64,000 nt of DNA, taken from the NCBI GenBank assembly GCA_029782215.1, contig JAKOVD010000032.1, forward strand, positions 248,001-312,000, read 5' to 3'. The DNA comes from Chloroflexota bacterium. Lineage in GTDB: Bacteria > Chloroflexota > Anaerolineae > J102. Each line of letters begins with the position of its first letter. Within the stretch, counting starts at the first letter, position 1. This document shows, one piece after another, positions 41,316-48,817 of this stretch. The notes under the pieces were generated by a model, which was not told the origin of the DNA, ran no database searches, and saw nothing but the letters and a program-made list of their open reading frames with translations. The position numbers and the translations under genes were made by a program.

Positions 41316-42709
41316 CTGCGGCGGCGTTCCGCCCACAACGCCCGCTGCCGGTCCTTGGGCAGGTCGACCAGGGTCGAGCCCTGCCGGCCTGCCGCGGCCT
41401 GCACTTCCTCCAGGGCGGCGCGCAGGTCCTCGCAGGCGCGGCGCAGAGCCGACTCGGCGTCAATCCCGCTCGCCTCCGCCTCCTCGACCAGGTGCAGCAG
41501 CGCCTGCCCCAGCTCTGCCTCGGAGAGATTGGCGGCGCCGGGCAGTGGATAGCCCACACGGGCCAGGCGCTCGACATAGCCTTCGGCCAGGGCCAGGGCG
41601 GGCAGCGTCCGGGGAATGCCGTCCAGGAGCGTTTTCGTGGCCACGGCAGGGGCGCCGGCCTGGGCGCGCTCGGCTTGTTTGATGCTCTCCCAGTTGCGCA
41701 CAACCTGGTCGACGCCATCCACAGCCACGTCCCCGAACACGTGCGGGTGGCGGCGGATGAGCTTGCTGACGACGTGGTTGATGACGTCGTCCAGCTTGAA
41801 CTCCCCTTCCTCTGTGGCGATTTGGACGTGCATCGCCACCTGGATCAGCAGGTCCCCCAGTTCCTCCACCAGTCTGGCCGGGTCCTCGGCGTCCAGCGCC
41901 TCCAACACCTCATAGGTCTCTTCCAGCAGGTATGGACGCAGGCTTTCGTGCGTCTGCTCGCGGTCCCAGGGGCAGCCTACCGGTCCCCGCAAGTGGGCGA
42001 TGACCTCCTGCAGGTCGGTATAGCTGGCGGCATGGGTCAGGGGCGGCGCCCACAGCGAGGTCAGGTCGTCGAAGTCGTCGTGCCGGTCGATCTCATACAG
42101 CGGCATGGTCGCCAGGCTCAGATCGGGCGTCCCCGCCCCGCTGATCAGGGTTATGGGATGATCGTCAGGGTAGGCGTTCATCAGCGTCAGCTTCACATCG
42201 CTGGCCAACAGCCGGCTGTAGAGCTGCGCCACCAGCAGACCGTGCCGGGGCGAGCCCAGCGGATGGTAGCTGGATGCCAGGTCGGCGGCATCGACGATCT
42301 GCAGGCCGTGGATGGGGTCAGCCTCCAGGACGGCAAAGCTGGCCTCAAGAAAACTGACACCCGGCTCCACTACCACCTCGACGCCCCGGCGGGCGGCCAG
42401 GCTGCGGATCAGGCGCGTGGTGGCCTCTGCCACACTGGGGTCGCCGGGCACGGCGTACAGGATGCCGGAGACTTCCCCACGGGCCACGACGTCGGCGGCA
42501 ATGGCCTGGTAGACGGCGGCGAAGTCCTCGTGCCGGTCGTAGAGATCGTCGTAGCTGTGCACCTGGGTGTGTTTGGCGACGGCGGCCACGGAGGGGTGGC
42601 GCAGCGTGCGGCACCAGACCTCGGAGGCCGTGGACAAAAGCGTCCAGGCGCGGCGAGTGATGAGGTCAGGGTCTCCGGGGCCAAGGCCCACGATCGTAAT
42701 CTGAGGCAT
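41312..42709 (-). CDS. mazG: MazG nucleoside triphosphate pyrophosphohydrolase with N-terminal methylase-like domain (YabN type)
   Basis: About 465 residues from the ATG at 42709. The N-terminal 220 residues form a tetrapyrrole-methylase-like domain (ITIVGLGPGDPDLIT; YAVPGDPSVAE). The MazG domain follows (HLRGPVGCPWDREQTHESLR), with metal-binding EExxE (LLEETYEVLEAL) and EExxD (LVEELGDLLIQ). MazG hydrolyses non-canonical NTPs and can lower ppGpp effects in some bacteria. A TTG at 42724 would add five residues. The same two-domain layout occurs in Firmicutes YabN. Confidence 0.94.
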   Translation of the reverse strand: MPQITIVGLGPGDPDLITRRAWTLLSTASEVWCRTLRHPSVAAVAKHTQVHSYDDLYDRHEDFAAVYQAIAADVVARGEVSGILYAVPGDPSVAEATTRLIRSLAARRGVEVVVEPGVSFLEASFAVLEADPIHGLQIVDAADLASSYHPLGSPRHGLLVAQLYSRLLASDVKLTLMNAYPDDHPITLISGAGTPDLSLATMPLYEIDRHDDFDDLTSLWAPPLTHAASYTDLQEVIAHLRGPVGCPWDREQTHESLRPYLLEETYEVLEALDAEDPARLVEELGDLLIQVAMHVQIATEEGEFKLDDVINHVVSKLIRRHPHVFGDVAVDGVDQVVRNWESIKQAERAQAGAPAVATKTLLDGIPRTLPALALAEGYVERLARVGYPLPGAANLSEAELGQALLHLVEEAEASGIDAESALRRACEDLRAALEEVQAAAGRQGSTLVDLPKDRQRALWAERRRS

Positions 42710-42728
42710 GGTGGCTGTGGGCAAAGTG

Positions 42729-42821
42729 AAGGGCAGAGCGCCGGAGAATGGCGCCCTGCCCTTCTGAGTGAGTGAAAAGATGGACGACAGCAGGTGCGCT
42801 TAACCGCGGGCACACCTGCTG
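42729..42821 (-). terminator. Two tandem hairpins after the surface-protein gene
   Basis: First on the minus strand: CAGCAGGTG/CACCTGCTG (42788-42796 with 42813-42821). Second: AAGGGCAGAGCGCC with GGCGCCCTGCCCTT (42729-42742 with 42750-42763), 14 bases with one mismatch. They fill the gap between the surface-protein stop and the mazG start. T-tracts are weak. Confidence 0.5.
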
Positions 42822-42834
42822 CAGATGGCGAACG

Positions 42835-44451
42835 TCAGCGAATCGGCGGCGTCACCGTCGGGACGGGCGTGGGCAGGTTGTTGTTCTGGGTCGCCGGCGT
42901 GGGGGTGGGATCATCGATCGACGTCTCGATCAGGATCAGGCCACAATCGGTGCGCACGAACAGCTTGAAGTCATCGCCAGACAGGCCGCCCGGATAGGTG
43001 AAGTCATAGCCGTCCACCTGCTTGTGATAGTAGGGCAGGTACTGGGTCCAGATGACCGAGCCCTCGTAGTTCACCAGGTGGAATTCGGTGGGAGTCTGCC
43101 ACGGAATGGGCTGGACGAAGTGAATGACGTTCTGGAAGTCCAGCGGGAAGCTGTAGAAGTTGCCCCAGATGGTCGTCTGCAGGCGACCGACCTCACAGAC
43201 ACCACCCGGCCGCAGGATCAGCGGGAAGTACAGCGGGTTGGGCGGGGGCGGAGGCGTGCCGGTAGGCGTGGCTGTGGGGGTGGGGGTGTCGGTTGGGGTC
43301 GGGGTCGGGGTCTGCTGGCGGAACTTGAAGCGGGTGTGCGAGCATTCATCCTCGCCGCGGACGGTGACCTTGAATTCCTCGTCGGTCACTGCCACCCAGC
43401 CTACTTTGTTCACTACCCAGAGTTTCCAGACGCCAACCGCCAGATCTTCGAACTTGTAGTAGCCCTCGCCGTCGGTGATGCGCATCAGGTTGGGGCTCTG
43501 GGCGCCGTCGGGCATGGCATGAACTTCCCAGCCCGGCAAACCGACGTGCAGGTCATCCACGACGTAGCCATCGATACAACCGGTCGTCCGCGGGGTGGCC
43601 GTGGGGGTCGGGGTCAGTGTGGGCGTCGGGGTCGGGGTGTCGGTGCCGCACTTCAGGTTCGGGTCCTTGAGCACGAACTTGTTCTGCTCGTAGACCTGGA
43701 AAGTGGGGTCTTTGAAGAGGACATGGTCCGGCGCCACCACCAGGCCTTCGGCCGAAGAGGCGCTGTCGGCCACGAGACCGGCAGGCGGCACTACGAACAG
43801 GTGATAGTAGGGCGGCGGCGGTGTGGTGATGAGGAAGTTGTAGAAGCCGCCTGCATCCGTGGTCCGGGTCTGGGCGAGGGAGCCAAGCGAATCCGGGAAG
43901 GAGCTCTTGTAGACCTGCAGCTCGACGTCCTTCAGAGGCACGATGCCGTCGCACTTGAGCTCATAGACGTTGCCGCGGATGCGGGTGCCCGGAGGTCCTG
44001 AGGTCGGGGTGGGCGTCGGCACCTGATTCAGCTTGAACCAGGCATCGGAGCACTTGCCATCCTCCACTGCCACCTGGACGGTGGTGGGAACGCCAGGATA
44101 GGCCGCCCAGCCGGTCTTCACTTCCACGGTCACAGTCCACGTTCCGGCGGCCAGGCCCTCGAACTTGAAGGCGCCAGCGCCATCCGTCATCTTCGTCAGC
44201 ACCGTGGCGCCCTTGGTGGCAGTCACCTTCCAGTCCACCAGCGGCAACAGACCCTTGTCGCCCTCGTAAGCCCAGACGTGGCCGGCGATGCAGCCGGTGG
44301 CATCAGGCGCGGCCAGGTTGACCTGGGGATTGGGCGCGGCCTGGACCGAACCGCCAGCGGCCGTCAGGACCAACGCCAACACGATCGCAACGAGCCCTAT
44401 CGATGCCAGGGCAAGCAGAGATAGACGATTAGGATACCTTCTATTCAGCAT
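42835..44451 (-). CDS. Secreted multi-domain surface protein with Ig/SpaA-like beta domains and TPTP linkers
   Basis: A 538-residue exported protein. The signal peptide (about 1-38) ends AAGGSVQAA. Three carboxypeptidase-regulatory / SpaA-like beta-sandwich repeats follow, each opening with GCIAGHVW, TRIRGNVYEL or GCIDGYVVDD and containing a TDGxGxYxFxxLxxGxW core. PTPTPT linkers separate them. A C-terminal beta domain of about 140 residues (NPLYFPLILRPGG ...) ends in another Pro/Thr tail without an LPxTG motif. AGGAGG precedes the ATG. Probably a cell-surface or matrix protein; no catalytic motif seen. Confidence 0.82.
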   Translation of the reverse strand: MLNRRYPNRLSLLALASIGLVAIVLALVLTAAGGSVQAAPNPQVNLAAPDATGCIAGHVWAYEGDKGLLPLVDWKVTATKGATVLTKMTDGAGAFKFEGLAAGTWTVTVEVKTGWAAYPGVPTTVQVAVEDGKCSDAWFKLNQVPTPTPTSGPPGTRIRGNVYELKCDGIVPLKDVELQVYKSSFPDSLGSLAQTRTTDAGGFYNFLITTPPPPYYHLFVVPPAGLVADSASSAEGLVVAPDHVLFKDPTFQVYEQNKFVLKDPNLKCGTDTPTPTPTLTPTPTATPRTTGCIDGYVVDDLHVGLPGWEVHAMPDGAQSPNLMRITDGEGYYKFEDLAVGVWKLWVVNKVGWVAVTDEEFKVTVRGEDECSHTRFKFRQQTPTPTPTDTPTPTATPTGTPPPPPNPLYFPLILRPGGVCEVGRLQTTIWGNFYSFPLDFQNVIHFVQPIPWQTPTEFHLVNYEGSVIWTQYLPYYHKQVDGYDFTYPGGLSGDDFKLFVRTDCGLILIETSIDDPTPTPATQNNNLPTPVPTVTPPIR

Positions 44452-44856
44452 GAGACATCCCTCCTAAGTACTGGAGCGAGGCGCTTCCAGGCGCCCGGAT
44501 TCCGACGTTTGGACAATGGCTGGGCATCAACAGTTTCACCCAACCAGAACTCCATACCACTATCAGTGCTGGCACCTCCATCAGGAACAATGCATCAGGA
44601 ATCGGGCGGTACGAACATGCCCGATCAGCCAATAGGGTGCATCTAACAACACTGTGCAGTCAATGCAATTGTCTACTCAGCCGAGGGGACGACGGAGGCC
44701 CTGATGCGACGCGTACGAATACAGGCACAGCGTCATATCTCATTCTACAAGAGGTGCACGATATCGTCAAAACCTCGAAAGGACCCTTGGTCTTGCACAA
44801 CACGGCCAAGGGCGCAATGGGACAAGTCCGGTCGTTTGGACCTTGGCCGGGTGCGA
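44452..44856. other. Non-coding stretch between rpe and the surface-protein gene
   Basis: About 405 bases without a supported frame. It contains a hairpin CCCTTGGTC/GGCCAAGGG (44784-44792 with 44804-44812, one wobble), 45 bases past the rpe stop on the minus strand, which may end the rpe transcript. A weak TTGCAT-16-TTAGAT element on the minus strand could serve the surface-protein gene. Confidence 0.4.
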
Positions 44857-45519
44857 TCAGCCGAAGTGTGCGCGCAGGCGCGCCACGTTTTCGGCCACGG
44901 GCGCGATGCCGCTGAACACGGCCGATCCAACCACCAGGACCGTCGCTCCGGCGGCAATGATCGTCGCCGCATTGTCCGCCTTGATGCCACCGTCCACCTC
45001 GATGTCGACGTGCGCCAGGCCGCTTTCCTGCAGCCAACGCCGCAGCCGGGCGATCTTGCTCGTGCTGCCGGGCAGGTAGCCCTGGCCGCCAAACCCCGGG
45101 TTGACCGACATGATCAGGACCATGTCGAGCTCGGGCAGGATCTCCTCCAGGGTGATCAGCGGTGTGGACGGATTGAGGGCCACCCCCGGCCTGACGCCCA
45201 GGTCTCGGATCTGCTGCACCGTCCGCTGCAGGTGCGTGCAGGCTTCCATCTGCACCGTAATCGAGGCCGCGCCCGCCTCGGCGAAGGCCGGGATGAGGTT
45301 CTCGGGCTGGTACACCATCAGATGAACGTCCAATGGCAGCGATGTGGCCCGGCGCAGCGCCTTCGCCACCAGAGGACCAAAGGACAGGTTGGGGACGAAC
45401 TGCCCATCCATCACATCCACGTGGATCCAGTCCACACCGGCCTGTTCAGCCGCCGCCACCTCTTCGCCCAGGCGGGCGAAGTCCGCCGTCAGAATCGATG
45501 CTGCCAGCCTGGCGCTCAT
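44857..45519 (-). CDS. rpe: Ribulose-phosphate 3-epimerase
   Basis: A 220-residue TIM barrel of normal Rpe length with LAASILTADFARLGEEV, WIHVDVMDGQFVPNLSFG (metal/catalytic Asp), DVHLMVYQPE, MSVNPGFGGQGYLP and DIEVDGGIK. It interconverts ribulose-5-P and xylulose-5-P in the pentose phosphate pathway. Overlaps rpiA by four bases, so the two isomerisation steps are translationally coupled. Confidence 0.96.
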   Translation of the reverse strand: MSARLAASILTADFARLGEEVAAAEQAGVDWIHVDVMDGQFVPNLSFGPLVAKALRRATSLPLDVHLMVYQPENLIPAFAEAGAASITVQMEACTHLQRTVQQIRDLGVRPGVALNPSTPLITLEEILPELDMVLIMSVNPGFGGQGYLPGSTSKIARLRRWLQESGLAHVDIEVDGGIKADNAATIIAAGATVLVVGSAVFSGIAPVAENVARLRAHFG

Positions 45520-46220
45520 GCTCGTCTCTCCAGCCGCTGGATGCCACTTCTGTCAGCCACAATCACGGAGGTCGCCATGTCCAGGAACAGGCCATGTTCC
45601 ACCACGCCTGGGCGATCTGCCAGCAGGCGGTCCAACTCCCGCGCATCGGCGATGCCGCCTGCGAACCAGCAGCGCGCCAGGTAGTTGCCGTTGTCGGTCA
45701 CGTATGGCTTTCCGGCTTCATCGGACCAGATCTCGGCCCGGCAGCCCAGCGTCTCCAGCCAGCGCCGTGTCGCCTCCACCTCATAGGGCACCAGTTCGAC
45801 GGGCAGTGGGCTGAGCGTCCCCAGGCGCGGCGAGAGCTTGGTTACGTCCACAATGACCACGAAACGATCGGCATGGATTTCCACGATCTTCTCGCGCAGC
45901 AGCGCTTTGCCCAGGCCCTTGATCAGGTTCAGGTCCGGGTCCACCTCGTCGGCCCCATCCACAGCCAGGTCAAGGCGCGGCGTGGTGGCAAGCGTCGTCA
46001 GGGGAATGCCCAGTTCACGCGCACGTTGGGCGGTCTTCTCCGAGGTGGGCACGCCGCTGATGCCTCTGAGCTGCCCCGACTGCACGCGTTCCCCCAGCAG
46101 CTCGACGAATTGGGCAGCGGTGCTGCCGGAGCCCAGCCCCAACAGCATGCCGTCACGCACTTCATCCAGGGCGCAGAGCGCCGCTTCTCGTTTCAATGAG
46201 CTAAGGTCGGTGGTTGCCAT
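45516..46220 (-). CDS. rpiA: Ribose-5-phosphate isomerase A
   Basis: A 234-residue RpiA with GLGSGSTAAQFVELL (phosphate loop), DGADEVDPDLNLIKGLGKALLREKIVE (catalytic Asp/Lys region) and LSPRLG...LPVELVPY. It interconverts ribose-5-P and ribulose-5-P. The ATG at 46220 has no Shine-Dalgarno and lies only six bases after a good -10, so the mRNA is predicted to be leaderless. Confidence 0.96.
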   Translation of the reverse strand: MATTDLSSLKREAALCALDEVRDGMLLGLGSGSTAAQFVELLGERVQSGQLRGISGVPTSEKTAQRARELGIPLTTLATTPRLDLAVDGADEVDPDLNLIKGLGKALLREKIVEIHADRFVVIVDVTKLSPRLGTLSPLPVELVPYEVEATRRWLETLGCRAEIWSDEAGKPYVTDNGNYLARCWFAGGIADARELDRLLADRPGVVEHGLFLDMATSVIVADRSGIQRLERRA

Positions 46221-46226
46221 GCCGGT

Positions 46227-46255
46227 ATTTTACCCGCCGTCAGCGTGACGTCCAA
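46227..46255 (-). promoter_or_regulatory. Promoter of rpiA-rpe
   Basis: Minus strand TTGGAC (46250-46255), 17-base spacer, TAAAAT (46227-46232). The A of the rpiA ATG is seven bases after the -10, the expected transcription start. Confidence 0.6.
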
Positions 46256-46301
46256 CCGGTCCCCACCCATGCAACGTGTACCCAAGCCATCGCCACCACG
46301 C

Positions 46302-46330
46302 TTGGGACTGACTGCGTCAGCCGCTATAAT
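46302..46330 (+). promoter_or_regulatory. Plus-strand promoter antisense to the small ABM-like gene
   Basis: TTGGGA (46302-46307), 17-base spacer, TATAAT (46325-46330). Transcription would run antisense through the gene at 46376-46681 and reach the secreted-protein gene starting at 46749, giving a leader of about 410 bases. Confidence 0.5.
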
Positions 46331-46375
46331 GTCGCTGCCACCGCCTGACAACGCATCCGACGGCCTTCACGTCCC

Positions 46376-46681
46376 CTAGAAATAGCTGCCGGGATCGGCC
46401 GAGACGACGCGTTCGCGATAGTTCTCAATGAACTTCAGGAGGTCCCGCTTTAGCTCCACCCACCGCCGCGAACGGAGCGCCTTCTTCAAGGTCTCCTCGT
46501 CAGCCACGTCCAGTACGGCCATGATCTGCGGAACCGTCCCATAGGCTGTGTAGAACACGTCGCTCGGCGGCAGTCCGATTTCCACCAACCCAGGTGCAAG
46601 GCGCTCGTTGATGAATTCCGAGTATTCCTGTTCGCGTCCTGGGCGGATATCCCAGGTCATGACCATTTTCAGACGAGTCAT
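46376..46681 (-). CDS. Small dimeric alpha/beta-barrel (ABM-like) protein
   Basis: A 101-residue protein: MVMTWDIRPGREQEYSEFIN begins a ferredoxin-like beta-alpha-beta fold seen in antibiotic-biosynthesis-monooxygenase-like and NIPSNAP-like small proteins. RRWVELKRDLLKFIENYRERVV forms the last helix. The ATG at 46681 fits the fold; the GTG-type start at 46720 would add 13 unrelated residues. Function unknown. Divergent from the secreted-protein/TgpA pair and crossed by an antisense promoter. Confidence 0.72.
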   Translation of the reverse strand: MTRLKMVMTWDIRPGREQEYSEFINERLAPGLVEIGLPPSDVFYTAYGTVPQIMAVLDVADEETLKKALRSRRWVELKRDLLKFIENYRERVVSADPGSYF

Positions 46682-46748
46682 CAGTCTTCCAGTATCCTTG
46701 CGCTGCGAGTCAGAGAGCAAGTTGCAGAATACCAGATGGGCAAGCCGG

Positions 46749-48803
46749 ATGCAAAGCTGGATCGCGAAACAAGCGCCCGGCGAACAGGCAAGAGGGGTTC
46801 CTCACCGCTGGCGCTTGGCCGCGGCGGGCCTCGCCCTGGCCGCGACCCTGGTTCTGGCGGGCGTTGCCCAGGCGCAGGACAAATACCCAGGCGGTTGGGT
46901 GCTGATGCCGGTGGGCAGTTCACCCGTGGTCCTGCTCTCCACGACGGCCGACGCCACCATCTACGAGCAGGCGCCCGAGGTGTTCACCGATGTGCAGGCC
47001 GTCTATCGCGTCCACAACAATGACAAGCGCCAGCCTCAGAAGCTGACCGTCGCCTTTCCGGGCTATGCGGTCGAGGGTCCGGCGCCGCAGGGCGTGACGC
47101 TGACCGCGGCCGGACACGAAGTCACCCTGCGCAAAGCCGAAACCCAGTGGTGGCTGGCAGACGTCACGCTCCAGCCTGATGAGCGCCTGAGCCTGACCCT
47201 CAAATACACGGCCCCACTCGGCAACGGCCCCTTCGTGCAGTTTCGCTATCCGCTGGACCTGATCGCCAAGACGTGGGTGGGCAACCTGGAGAGCGCTCGC
47301 TTCACTCTCGCCTTCAGCGAGCCACCCAATCCTCAGTCCTGGATTCGGCTCACGCCGGACAACTATGATCTGACGGCTGAGGCCATCACCTGGTCGTTTG
47401 ATGCGGTCGATCCCAAGGAACCCATCGATTACATCTTCCTGCGTCCCTCCCTGTGGGAGCGCCTCCGTAAGGCCCGACAGACGGCTGTGGCTCCTGATGC
47501 CCAGGCTCCGGCCGCCGTCGCCCTCGGCGACATCTACGTCGAGTTGGCCTCGGCGGGAGACAGCGCCATCTTCGACCGCTATTTCCCCTTGGCCGTGGCC
47601 GCCTATAACCAGGCGCAGGCCAAGGCGCCGGCGGATGCCAGCGCCTATCTCGCCCTGGCCAAGCTCTATCGCCTGCGGGCAGAACGGTCCACGCCCCCCG
47701 ATCCATCGTACCTGGGGCTTGCCACTACCCAACTGGCAAACGCACTCGAAAACGGCGTGCAGGACCCGGCCATCGCCGAATCCGTGGTCAAGGACTTCAC
47801 GACCTTGATGGAAGCGGCACGGCAGGATGGGGACTTCGACACGGCCAACACCTATCTCCGGCGCCTTGACATGCTTGCCAGCCACTTGCCCTCCCTGCTC
47901 GACAACGCCTCCCTGGTCAATGAGCGGCGCCGCCTCGCCATCGATTGGGCGGGGCAAGTGCTGGCCGAGCAAGGTCCAGCGCCAGCGCGCGCTGTGCTCG
48001 GAGAGAGCCTCGGCGCAGGGATCGCCCAGCCCCCCGGGGCCCGCTTCGCCCACATCAGCGGGATCCAGGTCAAGACGGACACGCAGCTCGGGCGCCGGCG
48101 CCTTGAGATCACAGTTGCTCCGAGGGAAGGGGGTGAGTCGTTGGTCCAATCCCTGCACGACGCCTTTGCCGCCTCCGGCGCCGGCGCCGTCACGCTCACC
48201 AGCACACAGCCACCGGTCATCCAGGTTGACTTGAACTTCGGCGACGCCGGTGAGCTGCGTGACCGCCAGGAACGCCTGGCGGCGGCCCTGACTGACGAAC
48301 CGGAGTGGGCCGGGCTCAAGGCCATGCTGGAGCTTGATCGCCTGCAGTGGCGCCGCACGGACGAAGGCTGGCGAGTGGTGGATAGCTGGAACGAGGAGAT
48401 CAGCCTGGTGCAGGCCGCGGCGTCGCTAGAAGACCAGGCCCAGGCGCTGGATAGGGCCGCGGCGGGCATGGATGTCACCGACAGCCTCAACGCCTTGCTG
48501 GCCGACCTCTGGCGCGCCGAGGCGCAGACCTGGCGGCGCCTGGCCGAGAACACCCGCAGCCAGTATACCCTGACGATGCAACCTGAACCCGGCGCCCCCA
48601 TCGTCCGCTCCTGGGCGATTGCCGGCGGCGCCGCGACGACTATGACCGGCGCCGCCACGCAGTACCGGCCGTTCCCGTATGTGTGGGGCGTCGCGGGCGT
48701 CTACGCCCTCTTCATCCTGGTTACAGGCTCCTTATGGTGGCGCCGCCGGCGCAAGACCGCCAAGCGACCGGCGCCGCGCTCCACGCCGGCAGGGCGCCGT
48801 TAG
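46749..48803 (+). CDS. Exported membrane-anchored protein of unknown function, upstream of tgpA-like gene
   Basis: About 684 residues from the ATG at 46749. The signal peptide (about 20-42, LALAATLVLAGVAQAQ) is followed by a beta-rich domain (43-235), a TPR-like helical region (about 255-420), an alpha/beta region (430-600) and a C-terminal membrane helix (about 640-665) ending in a basic tail. No enzyme motif recognised. It lies 14 bases before the TgpA-like gene, so the two products are probably made together and may interact at the membrane. Upstream in-frame starts at 46608 and later would place the signal peptide internally. Confidence 0.75.
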   Translation: MQSWIAKQAPGEQARGVPHRWRLAAAGLALAATLVLAGVAQAQDKYPGGWVLMPVGSSPVVLLSTTADATIYEQAPEVFTDVQAVYRVHNNDKRQPQKLTVAFPGYAVEGPAPQGVTLTAAGHEVTLRKAETQWWLADVTLQPDERLSLTLKYTAPLGNGPFVQFRYPLDLIAKTWVGNLESARFTLAFSEPPNPQSWIRLTPDNYDLTAEAITWSFDAVDPKEPIDYIFLRPSLWERLRKARQTAVAPDAQAPAAVALGDIYVELASAGDSAIFDRYFPLAVAAYNQAQAKAPADASAYLALAKLYRLRAERSTPPDPSYLGLATTQLANALENGVQDPAIAESVVKDFTTLMEAARQDGDFDTANTYLRRLDMLASHLPSLLDNASLVNERRRLAIDWAGQVLAEQGPAPARAVLGESLGAGIAQPPGARFAHISGIQVKTDTQLGRRRLEITVAPREGGESLVQSLHDAFAASGAGAVTLTSTQPPVIQVDLNFGDAGELRDRQERLAAALTDEPEWAGLKAMLELDRLQWRRTDEGWRVVDSWNEEISLVQAAASLEDQAQALDRAAAGMDVTDSLNALLADLWRAEAQTWRRLAENTRSQYTLTMQPEPGAPIVRSWAIAGGAATTMTGAATQYRPFPYVWGVAGVYALFILVTGSLWWRRRRKTAKRPAPRSTPAGRR

Positions 48804-48817
48804 CGACACAGGCCGCC

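Noticed and set aside
41186-42775. 529-codon plus-strand frame opposite mazG
   Set aside because: It is antisense to mazG, and the translation shows no domain and codon use unlike the neighbours.
43250-43320. GGGGTCGGGGT-type tandem repeats as a possible non-coding repeat or array
   Set aside because: They encode the in-frame TPTPTP linker of the surface protein.
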